From Thiothrix phosphatis (GTDB lineage: Bacteria; Pseudomonadota; Gammaproteobacteria; Thiotrichales; Thiotrichaceae), in assembly GCF_035668035.1 (NCBI RefSeq), contig NZ_JAYMYJ010000012.1:62001-126000 (forward strand): a DNA stretch of 64,000 nucleotides. The letters run 5' to 3'. Each line of letters opens with the position of its first letter. The first letter of the stretch is position 1. Positions 24,207 through 33,494 of the stretch are shown in pieces. The position numbers and the translations under genes were made by a program. The notes under the pieces are model-generated. The model did not search any database. It was not told the DNA's origin and saw nothing but the letters and a program-made list of their open reading frames with translations.

Positions 24207-26546
24207 ATGTGGAATATGTTCAAGGATGCCGAACCCCAGCAGTCCGCTGCGGAAGGCAAAGCCTCATTCAATGCCTATCAGAATTACGCCAAGGATTTGG
24301 AAACCATTTTCAAGGCGCATACAAGCCGCGCCCAGGAAACCCTCCAGCAGAACTGGCAACATAACCTGACAGCCTGGAACAAGCTGGCGACCGCCATGCT
24401 GAATCCTGCGCTGGCCCAGCAGTGGAGCGATTATTCGGTCGATGCTTCCCAACGCGCCGTACTGTTTGCGGACGCCTTGCGCCAGCGGGGCAACGCCTTT
24501 GTCGAGCACGAGGAAGGCTCCAACAAAACTGTCCTGAGCTGGGATTATGAAATGGTGGTTGACGGCAGCCAGTTGCAACGCCCGGTCAATTATTCGCTGG
24601 TGCGCATTGTGCCGCCCGAAGGCGTCAACGTGCGGCAGAACGGCCGACCTTACATCATCATCGACCCACGCGCCGGGCACGGTTCCGGCATCGGCGGCTT
24701 CAAGCATGAAAGCGAGGTCGGAGCCGCCATCCACCAGGGTCATCCCACCTATTTCGTGACCTTCACCCGCTTGCCTGCGGAAGGCCAAACCCTGGCTGAC
24801 GTTTGTGCGGCGGAGGCGTATTTCGTGCGCGAAGTGCGCCGCCAGCACCCGGACTCGCCCAAACCCATCATTATCGGCAACTGCCAGGGCGGCTGGGCAG
24901 CCATGCTGCTGGCCGCCACCAACCCCGACATCACTGGGCCGGTGGTCGCCAATGGCGCGCCGCTGTCCTACTGGGCCGGGCAGAAAGGCAACAACCCGAT
25001 GCGTTATCTTGGCGGCCTGGTCGGTGGAGCCACTTCAGTACACTTGCTCAGTGACCTGGGTAATGGCTTGTTCGACGGTTCCAATCTGGTGTTCAACTTC
25101 GAACGCTTAAGCCCAAGCAACACTTGGTGGCGCAAATACTACGACCTGTGGGACAAGGTCGACAGCGAAGCGCCGCGTTTCGTCGGTTTCGAGCGTTGGT
25201 GGGGCAGCTTCTACTACATGAGCAAGGATGAAATCACCTGGATCGTGGAAAACCTGTTCGTCGGCAACCGGCTGGCGCGCGGCAAAGCCAGCCTGGATGA
25301 ACGCACCCATGTGGATTTGCGCAACATCAATTCGCCGATCATTATCTTTGCCTCCCACGGCGACAATATCACCCCGCCGCAACAGGCGCTGGGCTGGATT
25401 CAGGACACCTACAAGGATGCCGAGGAAATCAAGACCCGTGGCCAACGGATTCTCTACACCCTGCATGAGAACGTGGGGCATTTGGGAATTTTCGTGTCCT
25501 CTTCCATCGCCAAAAAGCAGCACAATGAAATCGTCTCCACCCTGAAAGCCATTGAAGCGCTGGCACCGGGGCTTTATGAAATGGTGATCACGGATCAGGT
25601 CGGTGAAGGGGTGAGCAAGCAGTTTACCGTCGCCTTCCAGGAACGCACCATTCCAGAAGTGATGGCCGAATGCGGCGGTGATGATTCCGATCGTCCGTTC
25701 GCCACCGTCGCCCGTTTCTCTGAACTCGGTACGGAAATGTACGATCTGGCGGTGAAACCCGTAGTCAACAGCATCAGTAATCAACACAGCGCCCAAGCCC
25801 TGGCGCAAATGAGCCCAATGCGCGTGCAACGTCTGGCGCAGAGCGACCGTAATCCACTGATGCAATCCCTGCCTGCCATGGCGGAAAAGGTAAAGGCGGA
25901 ACGTCGCCCCGCCGATGACGGCAACCCGTTCCGGCGCATGGAGCAACTGGGTGCCGATGTGGTGACCCAGTGGTGGGATGGCATGCGCGACATGCAGAAC
26001 TACGCGATCGAAATGAATTTCCACCTGCTCTGGGGCGCACCGCCGGTGGAGGCGCTGGGTGAACGGATGTCCCGCCGCGTCAGCGATGCGCCGCAAGAGG
26101 ATTTGCGGGCGCTTACCCAAGTGCAGGATGCGCTGGACCGCATCGGGGAAGGTGGTTTTGCCGCCGGTGTGATCCGCATGCTGATCTTCCTGGCGCATTC
26201 CCGCAAGGAAGTCCGCCGTTCGCGTCTGGAACGTTCCAACCAAATGCTGGAGGCGATCGAGCCCTTCGCCAGTATGAAACCCAAACAACGCACCCGCCTG
26301 ATTTACCGCGAATCCCTGATTGTCGGTTTTGAGCCGGAAGAAGCCATGCAAGCGCTGCCGAAACTGATCCAGACAGCGGATGAGCGCCAGCGGGCGCTGG
26401 CCATCTGTTGGGATATTGCCGGCCCTGAAGAAGAAATGAGCCAAGAAACACATGATATGATGAACAAACTGACCGCCCTGCTGGGAAGCGGCGAGGCAAA
26501 ACCGAAGGAGAAAAAGGAGCAACGCAAAGTTGTCGAACAGTATTAA
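24207..26546 (+). CDS. DUF3141 protein, PHA-synthase-like hydrolase
   Basis: 779 residues. The central part (about 100-440) is an alpha/beta-hydrolase related to class III/I PHA synthases: the nucleophile elbow is GNCQGGW with C226 in place of serine, an Asp region FASHGDNITPP, and a late histidine in HENVGHLG. Residues 1-95 are phasin-like helices (AKDLETIFKAHTSRAQETLQQ), and the C-terminal 300 residues are helical with no recognised catalytic site, including a TerB-like acidic tail region (RRSRLERSNQMLEAIEPFAS). Cys in the elbow argues for acyl transfer rather than hydrolysis. A strong AAGGAGA precedes the start. Linked to pta-ackA by 17 bp. Confidence 0.88.
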   Translation: MWNMFKDAEPQQSAAEGKASFNAYQNYAKDLETIFKAHTSRAQETLQQNWQHNLTAWNKLATAMLNPALAQQWSDYSVDASQRAVLFADALRQRGNAFVEHEEGSNKTVLSWDYEMVVDGSQLQRPVNYSLVRIVPPEGVNVRQNGRPYIIIDPRAGHGSGIGGFKHESEVGAAIHQGHPTYFVTFTRLPAEGQTLADVCAAEAYFVREVRRQHPDSPKPIIIGNCQGGWAAMLLAATNPDITGPVVANGAPLSYWAGQKGNNPMRYLGGLVGGATSVHLLSDLGNGLFDGSNLVFNFERLSPSNTWWRKYYDLWDKVDSEAPRFVGFERWWGSFYYMSKDEITWIVENLFVGNRLARGKASLDERTHVDLRNINSPIIIFASHGDNITPPQQALGWIQDTYKDAEEIKTRGQRILYTLHENVGHLGIFVSSSIAKKQHNEIVSTLKAIEALAPGLYEMVITDQVGEGVSKQFTVAFQERTIPEVMAECGGDDSDRPFATVARFSELGTEMYDLAVKPVVNSISNQHSAQALAQMSPMRVQRLAQSDRNPLMQSLPAMAEKVKAERRPADDGNPFRRMEQLGADVVTQWWDGMRDMQNYAIEMNFHLLWGAPPVEALGERMSRRVSDAPQEDLRALTQVQDALDRIGEGGFAAGVIRMLIFLAHSRKEVRRSRLERSNQMLEAIEPFASMKPKQRTRLIYRESLIVGFEPEEAMQALPKLIQTADERQRALAICWDIAGPEEEMSQETHDMMNKLTALLGSGEAKPKEKKEQRKVVEQY

Positions 26547-27483
26547 TCACGAGCCGATGCCGCCTGCTCTGGTTAAGTGGCTGGATGCGCTTAACCAGGG
26601 CAAAAAAGTACGGACGCATTACCACCGCACGCCAACCAATGTCCGCGAGGGGTTGGATGTTTTGACCCGGCAGCATGTCACGGCGGTGCCAGAGATGCCG
26701 CTGGTGCTGGACGATCTGGTTCCGGGTGCGGCGTATCTGGTTCCGGTGCGCATCTATCACCCGCAGCCGACAGAAGCCCTGCCGGTTGCGGTGTTTGTGC
26801 ACGGTGGTGGCCATGTTGCAGGCAGCGCCAGCCTGTATGACCCGATCGCCCGCAAACTGGCCCTGGCGATGCGGCATGTGTTGGTTTCAGTTGACTACCG
26901 GCTGGCACCGGAATGCCCCTACCCGGCTGCACTGCTGGATGTGATGGCAACCGTCAAAGGTGTGTATCCTTTGCTGGATACGCATGGGCTACGCCACCTG
27001 CCGCGCCTGACTCTGGCAGGGGACAGCGGCGGCGGCGCTTTGAGCGCCACTGTTGCACACCTCTGCCAATTTGAGCCTAGCGTCAGCATTGAACGTCAGT
27101 TGCTGATTTATCCCAGCCTGGACTACACCCTTTCGTCACCATCAATAACCAGCAATGGGGATGGGTATCTGCTGGAACGGGAGCGCATCCTGTGGCTGTT
27201 TGACTGCTATCTGCAACAAGCCGAAAACCGCTACGCCATTTCCCCTCTGTTCATGCCCATTACGCCGCAGTACCCCAAAACGCTAATTGTCACCGCAGGC
27301 TATTGCCCGCTGCATGATGAGGGTATTGCTTACGCAGAGCGGCTGACTGCCGGGGGGATTGTCTGTGAACATCAAGACTTTGCAGGCATGATCCATACCT
27401 TTTTGAACCTTGAGGATTTGGTTCCGCAGGAATGCGCACGGCTTTACCAGCAAGTGCGTGATTTTTGCAGTCAAGCAGCCTGA
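26530..27483 (+). CDS. HSL-type alpha/beta-hydrolase (esterase)
   Basis: 317 residues of the hormone-sensitive lipase (alpha/beta-hydrolase 3) family. The oxyanion motif is VHGGGHVAGSAS, the nucleophile elbow GDSGGGALSA, and the catalytic Asp and His fall in the C-terminal third (HDEGIAYAE, GMIHTFLNLED). Substrate unknown; short-chain esters or hydroxyacyl esters are likely. The TTG at 26530 with AAGGAG about ten bases before it makes the gene overlap the DUF3141 gene by 17 bp; an ATG at 26557 is the alternative. The overlap indicates translational coupling and a role in the same acyl metabolism. Confidence 0.87.
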   Translation: MSNSINHEPMPPALVKWLDALNQGKKVRTHYHRTPTNVREGLDVLTRQHVTAVPEMPLVLDDLVPGAAYLVPVRIYHPQPTEALPVAVFVHGGGHVAGSASLYDPIARKLALAMRHVLVSVDYRLAPECPYPAALLDVMATVKGVYPLLDTHGLRHLPRLTLAGDSGGGALSATVAHLCQFEPSVSIERQLLIYPSLDYTLSSPSITSNGDGYLLERERILWLFDCYLQQAENRYAISPLFMPITPQYPKTLIVTAGYCPLHDEGIAYAERLTAGGIVCEHQDFAGMIHTFLNLEDLVPQECARLYQQVRDFCSQAA

Positions 27484-27558
27484 CCTGTCAAGGCGGACAG
27501 CCCTGTGCCGCCGCCTTGTTTTCTGTGCGTCCTATGAAAATCGATCAGCAATAAACGC

Positions 27559-28362
27559 TTACTTTACCGTCACTTTGAAGGCAAACTTGCCCTTCCATGG
27601 GTCGGCTTTTTTGCATTCCATCACCTGAATCTTGTAGTCGCCTGCCATTGTGGGGGTGACGGTCGCTTTGCCATGGCAGGAGGCGTCCAGATCATTGGCA
27701 TCCCCGCCCTGAGGATCAGTGACGTAGATGGAAATCTGCCCATTGCTGTATTTATTGAGCTGCTCCACGGTCATGGTTTGGCCTTTGCCCACTTCGATCA
27801 GGTAGGTCTGTTCGCCATCAAAATCCGCCAGCTTGCCGGTCACCACCGCAGTGGACGCCCCCTTGTCGAACTTGATGCGGGAAGGTTGGCCTGCGTCCTT
27901 TTGGGCTGCATCTTTTTGACCTGTATCTTGTTGGGCCGCATCTTTTTGGTCTACATCTTTCTGGCTTTCATCCTTGCCCTCTTTTTTATCCGCTTTGTCC
28001 GTGGCGCAGATTTTGGCCCGCTTGCCAACCCAACAAGCGCCATCCTGTTTGAAGTCCTCACCCAATGGCGCTTGAGCGTGGGAACTTTTCGGGCTTTCGT
28101 TCCAGGAAGCGCTCGCCACCCCCTTCTCCAGCATATTTAGGTAGACAAAATACTTGTCGCCAAACAGGCGGAAAGAACCATCCTGGTCAGCATCGTACAT
28201 ACAGGTTCCCTTGAGATAAGTCTTACCTTTGACTTGCAGCAGGCAATCAACCTCGCGGCCTTCTGCATCCTTGCGCCAATCTTGCGCATAGGCGTTTGTC
28301 GCCTGCCCCGGCAACGTTGCCGCCAGCATTATCGCCGCCATCAAAGTTTTCAGTGTTTTCAT
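27559..28362 (-). CDS. Exported protein, lysozyme-inhibitor-like C-terminus
   Basis: 267 residues. The signal peptide ends near NAYA-QDW (about 27). An N-terminal domain (30-120) has four cysteines (DCLLQVKGKTYLKGTCMYD, ACWVGKRAKICA). A Lys/Asp/Gln repeat linker (130-160, DQKDAAQQDTGQKDAAQKDA) leads into a beta-sandwich of about 105 residues: KFDKGASTAVVTGKL, YLIEVGKGQTMTV, GDYKIQVMECKK. That pattern resembles PliG-type inhibitors of g-type lysozyme, which block foreign lysozyme in the periplasm. The assignment rests on motif resemblance only. The gene is monocistronic, in the same direction as the next gene upstream. Confidence 0.72.
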   Translation of the reverse strand: MKTLKTLMAAIMLAATLPGQATNAYAQDWRKDAEGREVDCLLQVKGKTYLKGTCMYDADQDGSFRLFGDKYFVYLNMLEKGVASASWNESPKSSHAQAPLGEDFKQDGACWVGKRAKICATDKADKKEGKDESQKDVDQKDAAQQDTGQKDAAQKDAGQPSRIKFDKGASTAVVTGKLADFDGEQTYLIEVGKGQTMTVEQLNKYSNGQISIYVTDPQGGDANDLDASCHGKATVTPTMAGDYKIQVMECKKADPWKGKFAFKVTVK

Positions 28363-28450
28363 CAATATCGACTCCCTTTGTTCTTGGTTAATAGATCTTA
28401 ATTAGTAGACTGTTGAGTCGCTGCCGCGTTCACTGCCCGTAAGCCGCTGG

Positions 28451-29095
28451 TTAATCACCGGCAACCAGCACAGTCATTTGCCAGCGCCCATCGACTTTGG
28501 CAAAAAACGCGCGGTAGTCAACCGGACTACGCGTATAGTTGCGGGAAACATAACCTTTCTTGCCATTGGGCAGTTTGATGGCCACCCATTGCGCATCGCC
28601 ATTGCCCGGGCCAGCCAGCGGAACCACTTCATAGCTGAGGGTTTGCAAGACCTCGCTCGTCTGCTTGGGGGCTTTGCGCACATTGACCTTGTCGCCAATG
28701 ATGGCCACATTTTCAAACCCATCCAGGTTAGGCCAATGGGAAGAAATGTAAGGTGCCTGGAAACTGTGGTCTTTCTGGAAACCACCCCCCAACGCCAGCA
28801 CTGTCCCAAGCGTTTCCCACACAGGGCTGTTGGGCTGGTCAATTTTCCAGAGCTTTTTAAAATTGTCGATGCCATTGTCATCGCCAAAGGTGTTCTGGAT
28901 GTTTTTGTTGACGGCCGCCAATAATGCAGCTTTGTCACGCTTGGCGATGGCGGTTTGCAGCTGGGCGCGGAAGGTGAAAAAATCTGGCTGCTTGGTGGCT
29001 TCATCCACCGGCATAAGCGGCGCAGCCTCAGTCATGGCAGAAAAAGTCAGTGCCACGCCCAAACAGCTTGCAACCAATAACGTGCGGATCAGCAT
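28451..29095 (-). CDS. Exported SH3-domain protein
   Basis: 214 residues. A signal peptide (MLIRTLLVASCLGVALTFSA, cleavage near TEA-AP) is followed by a helical region (KPDFFTFRAQLQTAIAKRDKAALLAA...NTFGDDNGIDNFKKLW) and a bacterial SH3 domain at about 130-195 (VNVRKAPKQTSEVLQTLSYE, GKKGYVSRNYTRSP). Such SH3 domains bind peptidoglycan or proteins in the periplasm. The longer frame from 29164 is not used: the ATG at 29095 has a G-rich ribosome binding site and starts the signal peptide. Possibly involved in cell-wall integrity with its neighbour; no enzymatic motif. Confidence 0.78.
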   Translation of the reverse strand: MLIRTLLVASCLGVALTFSAMTEAAPLMPVDEATKQPDFFTFRAQLQTAIAKRDKAALLAAVNKNIQNTFGDDNGIDNFKKLWKIDQPNSPVWETLGTVLALGGGFQKDHSFQAPYISSHWPNLDGFENVAIIGDKVNVRKAPKQTSEVLQTLSYEVVPLAGPGNGDAQWVAIKLPNGKKGYVSRNYTRSPVDYRAFFAKVDGRWQMTVLVAGD

Positions 29096-29420
29096 ACTAA
29101 ACCCCCTGATCTGGCTCATTTCACAAAAGAACAGCTTATCGCACCAGTGCAGTGCATTGAACATCTTGAGAACGTTTGCTTGGCACAGACATACCCTTTC
29201 CCATAGCCCCAGAAAAATTATTTTAAAAATAATAAATTAACAAGTAGGAGGCATACGCCATCCCTGTCCATAGCCACGTTGGATAGGCTACAATTTTCGT
29301 CGATCTTTGGCAATGAAAATTCAACGGCTGCACATGCCATTTCTCATGGACAAAACCAACGGACAAGAAAAAACCCCGGCACGCGGGGCTTTTCCATTCA
29401 CAGGAAGAAGGGTTGACTAA
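29096..29420. other. Intergenic region, promoter plus acnB terminator
   Basis: 325 bp. The left part is AT-rich and must carry the promoter of the SH3-protein gene; the right end holds the acnB terminator at 29371-29391. No supported gene, RNA or repeat was seen in between. Confidence 0.6.
29371..29391 (-). terminator. acnB intrinsic terminator
   Basis: Read on the minus strand: AAGCCCCG, a five-base loop, then CGGGGTTTT continuing into a T-run. It lies 30 bp beyond the acnB stop and ends the TCA-cycle gene block. Confidence 0.88.
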
Positions 29421-32024
29421 TTACATAGCCACTACTGGAATATCACCGACTTTCGCCGCCGCGTTCTGGTAGTTTTCCATCTTGTCAAAGTTCAGGTAAC
29501 GGTACACATCGCTGGCCATGCTGTCGATTTTGTTTGCATACGCCATGTACTCTGCAACCGTTGGCAATTTGCCCATGACCGCCGCAACAGAAGCCAGTTC
29601 AGCAGACGCCAGGAACACATCGGTGTTGGTGCCCAAACGGTTCGGGAAGTTACGGGTGGAGGTGGAAACCGCCGTGGAACCTTCCTGGATCCGCGCCTGG
29701 TTGCCCATGCACAGCGAGCAGCCCGGCATTTCCATGCGTGCGCCCGCGCGGCCATAGATGTTGTAGTAACCTTCGTCGCTCAACTGGGAAGCGTCCATCT
29801 TGGTTGGCGGCGCAATCCACATACGGGTAGGGATCTGCTTGTTGGCGGCATCCAGCAACTTGCCCGCAGCGCGGAAATGGCCGATGTTGGTCATGCAGGA
29901 GCCAATGAACACTTCGTCGATCTTGCGGCCAGCGACTTCAGACAACAGGCGCGCATCGTCCGGGTCATTTGGCGCGCACAGGATCGGCTCCTTGATCTCA
30001 TCCATATTGATTTCGATCACCGCCGCGTATTCGGCGTCAGCATCAGCGCGCATCAGACTTGGGTTGGCCAGCCAAGCTTCCATTTTGCCAATGCGGCGCT
30101 CCAGGGTGCGGGCGTCGCCGTAGCCTTCCGCAATCATCCATTTCAGCATGACGATGTTGGAACGCAGGTATTCAGCCACGGAAGCTTCCGACAGTGCTAC
30201 GGTGCAACCGGCGGCGGAGCGTTCGGCAGAAGCGTCAGACAGCTCAAACGCCTGTTCGACGGTCAGGTGATCCAGACCTTCGATTTCCAGCACTGTGCCG
30301 TTGAACACGTTTTTCTTGCCTTTCTTTTCCACCGTCAGCAGACCCATCTGGATCGCCTTGTGTGGAATGGCATGAACGAGGTCACGCAGGGTGATGCCCG
30401 GCTGCATTTTGCCAGAGAAACGCACCAGTACGGATTCCGGCATATCCAGCGGCATCACACCAGTGGCCGCCGCGAACGCAACCAGACCGGAACCTGCCGG
30501 GAAGGAAACGCCGATCGGGAAACGGGTGTGGGAGTCACCGCCGGTGCCCACGGTATCCGGCAGCAGCATGCGGTTCAGCCAAGAGTGGATAACGCCGTCG
30601 CCAGGGCGCAGCGATACGCCACCACGGGTCATGATGAAATCCGGCAGGGTGTGGTGAGTGGTTACATCAACTGGCTTGGGGTAAGCTGCGGTGTGGCAGA
30701 AAGACTGCATGACCAGATCGGCGGAGAAGCCGAGGCAAGCCAGATCTTTCAGCTCATCACGGGTCATCGGGCCAGTGGTGTCCTGGGAACCGACAGTGGT
30801 CATTTTCGGTTCACAGTACATGCCTGGGCGCACACCCGGCAGGCCACAAGCCTTACCAACCATTTTCTGCGCCAGCGTGTAGCCTTTGCCAGTGTCAGCA
30901 GGCTGCTCCGGAGAGCGGAACAGGTCAGATGCACCCAACCCCAGCGCTTCACGCGCCTTGTTGGTCAGGCCACGACCGATGATCAGATTGATACGGCCAC
31001 CGGCGCGCGCTTCGTCCAGCAGCACCTGGGTTTTCAGGCTGAATTCAGCGATGACTTCGTCCGTACCGTGACGTTTGGCGATGCCTTCGTAAGGATAAAC
31101 ATCAACCACGTCGCCCATGTTCATTTGGGAAACGTCCATTTCGATCGGCAGTGCGCCTGCGTCTTCCATGGTGTTGAAGAAGATTGGCGCAATCTTGCCA
31201 CCGAAGCAGTAACCACCTGCGCGCTTGTTCGGAATCCCCGGCATGTCATCACCAAAGAACCACAGCACAGAGTTGGTGGCGGATTTGCGGGAAGACCCCG
31301 TACCTACCACGTCACCCACGTAGGCGACCGGGAAACCTTTGGCCTTGACGGCTTCGATCTGCTTTAGTGGGCCAACAGAACCCGGTTCAATCGGCTCAAT
31401 GCCATCACGCGGCATTTTCAGCATGGCGTTGGCGTGCAATGGGATATCGGGGCGTGACCAGGCATCCGGTGCCGGAGACAGGTCATCCGTATTGGTTTCG
31501 CCCGGAACCTTGAAAACGGTAACGGTAATTTTCTTGGCCACTTCCGGTTTTGAAGTGAACCATTCACCGGCAGCCCAGGATTCCATGACCTTTTTCGCGG
31601 CGGCATTGCCCGCCTTGGCTTTTTCCTCAACATCATGGAAAGCGTCGAACATCAGCAGCGTGCTGGACAGTGCCTTGGCAGCGATATCCGCAGTAGCGGC
31701 ATTATCCAGCGCAGCAATCAGCGGTTGCACGTTGTAACCGCCCAGCATCATGCCCAGCAGCTCCACGGCGCGCGCCTGGCTTACCAACGCGCAACTGACT
31801 TCACCCTTGGCGATGGCGGCCAGAAAACCCGCCTTGACATAAGCGGCTTCATCCACACCGGCAGGCACGCGATTTTCCAGCAGGTCAACCAGAAAAGCTT
31901 CTTCACCGGCAGGCGGATTTTTTAGCAGATCAACCAGCGCGGCAGTCTGTGCTGCATCCAGTGGTTTGGGTGGGACACCCTGGGCAGCGCGTTCTTCAAC
32001 GTGTTTGCGATATTCTTGCAACAT
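29421..32024 (-). CDS. acnB: Bifunctional aconitase B
   Basis: Interconverts citrate and isocitrate (and 2-methylisocitrate). 867 residues, as in E. coli AcnB, starting MLQEYRKHVEERAAQG with GAGGAGA in front; a longer frame exists but lacks a ribosome binding site. Domain order is HEAT-like, swivel domain 4, then 1-2-3. The [4Fe-4S] ligands can be seen in GSCMTNIGH and the paired PGCSLCMGN cysteines; GTGSSRKSATNS is the swivel-domain serine loop. It is the last gene of the sucB-lpdA-sucCD-gltA-acnB run. Confidence 0.97.
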   Translation of the reverse strand: MLQEYRKHVEERAAQGVPPKPLDAAQTAALVDLLKNPPAGEEAFLVDLLENRVPAGVDEAAYVKAGFLAAIAKGEVSCALVSQARAVELLGMMLGGYNVQPLIAALDNAATADIAAKALSSTLLMFDAFHDVEEKAKAGNAAAKKVMESWAAGEWFTSKPEVAKKITVTVFKVPGETNTDDLSPAPDAWSRPDIPLHANAMLKMPRDGIEPIEPGSVGPLKQIEAVKAKGFPVAYVGDVVGTGSSRKSATNSVLWFFGDDMPGIPNKRAGGYCFGGKIAPIFFNTMEDAGALPIEMDVSQMNMGDVVDVYPYEGIAKRHGTDEVIAEFSLKTQVLLDEARAGGRINLIIGRGLTNKAREALGLGASDLFRSPEQPADTGKGYTLAQKMVGKACGLPGVRPGMYCEPKMTTVGSQDTTGPMTRDELKDLACLGFSADLVMQSFCHTAAYPKPVDVTTHHTLPDFIMTRGGVSLRPGDGVIHSWLNRMLLPDTVGTGGDSHTRFPIGVSFPAGSGLVAFAAATGVMPLDMPESVLVRFSGKMQPGITLRDLVHAIPHKAIQMGLLTVEKKGKKNVFNGTVLEIEGLDHLTVEQAFELSDASAERSAAGCTVALSEASVAEYLRSNIVMLKWMIAEGYGDARTLERRIGKMEAWLANPSLMRADADAEYAAVIEINMDEIKEPILCAPNDPDDARLLSEVAGRKIDEVFIGSCMTNIGHFRAAGKLLDAANKQIPTRMWIAPPTKMDASQLSDEGYYNIYGRAGARMEMPGCSLCMGNQARIQEGSTAVSTSTRNFPNRLGTNTDVFLASAELASVAAVMGKLPTVAEYMAYANKIDSMASDVYRYLNFDKMENYQNAAAKVGDIPVVAM

Positions 32025-32051
32025 TATCGATCTCCTCAAAGAAAAACAGCG

Positions 32052-32078
32052 AGGGTAAATACCGGGGGTATTTACCCT
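32052..32078 (-). terminator. Hairpins between gltA and acnB
   Basis: An 11-bp stem (AGGGTAAATAC with GTATTTACCCT, five-base loop); on the minus strand it is followed within five bases by GTTTTT. A second small hairpin CCAAGC-ccg-GCTTGG (32094-32108) comes first, right after the gltA stop. Together they should lower read-through into acnB. Confidence 0.7.
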
Positions 32079-32111
32079 TTATTCATTTGTTGTCCAAGCC
32101 CGGCTTGGGGA

Positions 32112-33416
32112 TCAGCGCTGATCCATCGGCACATAGATGCGGCGCTCCGCGCCGGTATACAACTGGCGCGGACGCCCAATACGGGACTCCTCGTCGCTCA
32201 TCATTTCATTCCACTGCGAAATCCAGCCGATGGTGCGCGCCAACGCGAACATGACCGTAAACATACTGACTGGGATGCCCATACTCAGGAAAATGACGCC
32301 GGAGTAGAAGTCCACGTTCGGGTACAGATTACGTTCCTTGAAGTAATCGTCGCTCAGGGCGACCTGCTCCAGTTCACGCGCAATGTCGAACAGTTTCTGG
32401 TTCGGGTTGCCGGGCGGCAGGCGATCCAGAATCTGGTTGGCCAGTTCACGGATGATCTTGGCACGTGGGTCGTAGTTTTTGTACACACGATGCCCGAAGC
32501 CCATCAGACGGAAACGGTCGTTCTTGTCTTTGGCGCGCGCAACCCAATGCGACAACGGCTGGCCGGATTTCTCAATTTCCCGCAGCATATTGATGACCGC
32601 CTCATTGGCCCCACCATGTGCGGGGCCCCACAGGGACGCGATGCCCGCCGCCACCGCTGCAAACGGGTTGGCTTCAGAAGAGCCAGCCAGACGCACGGTG
32701 GAGGTAGATGCATTCTGCTCATGGTCAGCGTGCAGGATCATGATCACATCCAGTGCACGCGCCATCAGCGGGTCAACCGCATACGGCTCGGTTGGCACGG
32801 CAAACATCAGGTGCAGGAAGTCTTCCGCATACTTCAGGCGGTTTTGCGGGTAGTTGAACGGCAAGCCCATGGAGTAACGGTAACTCCACGCCGCAATGGT
32901 CGGCATCTTGGCGATCAGGCGATGGGCCGAACGCTTGCGCTGTTCAGGGTCGTGGATGTTCAGGTCATCGTGGTAGAACGCGGACAGCGCCCCGACCACA
33001 CCCACCATGGTCGCCATCGGGTGTGCGTCACGACGGAAACCACGGTAGAAACCCTGCACCTGATCGTGCAGCAGTGTATGCCGGGTAATGATGTGCTCAA
33101 ACTCCGCCATCTCCGCCACGGTAGGCAGGTTGCCATTCAGCAGCAGATAGCAGACTTCCAGAAAGGTGCTATGCTCCGCCAGCTGTTCAATCGGATAACC
33201 ACGGTAGAGCAAAGTGCCCTCGTCCCCGTCCAGATAGGTAATCTGACTGGAGCAACTGGCCGTCGCCAGAAAGCCTGGGTCATAGGTGAAATAGCCCAGC
33301 TCCTTGTACAGCTTGCGGATGTCGATGGCCTTGGGCCCGACGGTCGGGTTCAGGACATCCAACTCTACCTGCTTGCCTGTTGCGTTATCAGTAATGGTTA
33401 CAGTCTGTTTGGTCAT
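32112..33416 (-). CDS. gltA: Citrate synthase
   Basis: Condenses acetyl-CoA and oxaloacetate. 434 residues, starting MTKQTVTITDN, the type II (hexameric, NADH-sensitive) form by length and by the N-terminal beta domain (ITYLDGDEGTLLYRGYPIEQL). Catalytic residues lie in HADHEQNAST (His), GPAHGGANEAV (His) and the C-terminal NVDFYSG (Asp). FGHRVYKNYDPRA is the citrate-binding stretch. It follows sucD after 63 bp with a hairpin between them, and precedes acnB by 87 bp, in line with tuned expression within one cluster. Confidence 0.97.
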   Translation of the reverse strand: MTKQTVTITDNATGKQVELDVLNPTVGPKAIDIRKLYKELGYFTYDPGFLATASCSSQITYLDGDEGTLLYRGYPIEQLAEHSTFLEVCYLLLNGNLPTVAEMAEFEHIITRHTLLHDQVQGFYRGFRRDAHPMATMVGVVGALSAFYHDDLNIHDPEQRKRSAHRLIAKMPTIAAWSYRYSMGLPFNYPQNRLKYAEDFLHLMFAVPTEPYAVDPLMARALDVIMILHADHEQNASTSTVRLAGSSEANPFAAVAAGIASLWGPAHGGANEAVINMLREIEKSGQPLSHWVARAKDKNDRFRLMGFGHRVYKNYDPRAKIIRELANQILDRLPPGNPNQKLFDIARELEQVALSDDYFKERNLYPNVDFYSGVIFLSMGIPVSMFTVMFALARTIGWISQWNEMMSDEESRIGRPRQLYTGAERRIYVPMDQR

Positions 33417-33467
33417 GAGGGCGCTCCAACGCAAAAATCAAAAAGAAAATCAGGAATCCTGGCGACA

Positions 33468-33494
33468 GCAAAACCGCCCTCAGGCGAGTTTTGC
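33468..33494 (-). terminator. Hairpin at the 3' end of sucD
   Basis: GCAAAAC and GTTTTGC arms with a GCC/GGC top and a four-base loop (ctca), overlapping the sucD stop codon. The minus-strand arm supplies TTTT inside the stem only, so it is a partial terminator or an RNA-stability element ahead of gltA. Confidence 0.5.

Noticed and set aside
29877..31367. A 496-codon open frame on the plus strand
   Set aside because: It lies fully antisense to acnB, whose protein is unmistakable. Its translation is rich in His, Gln and Arg, as expected from the opposite strand of a GC-rich gene, and it has no family motif or ribosome binding site.
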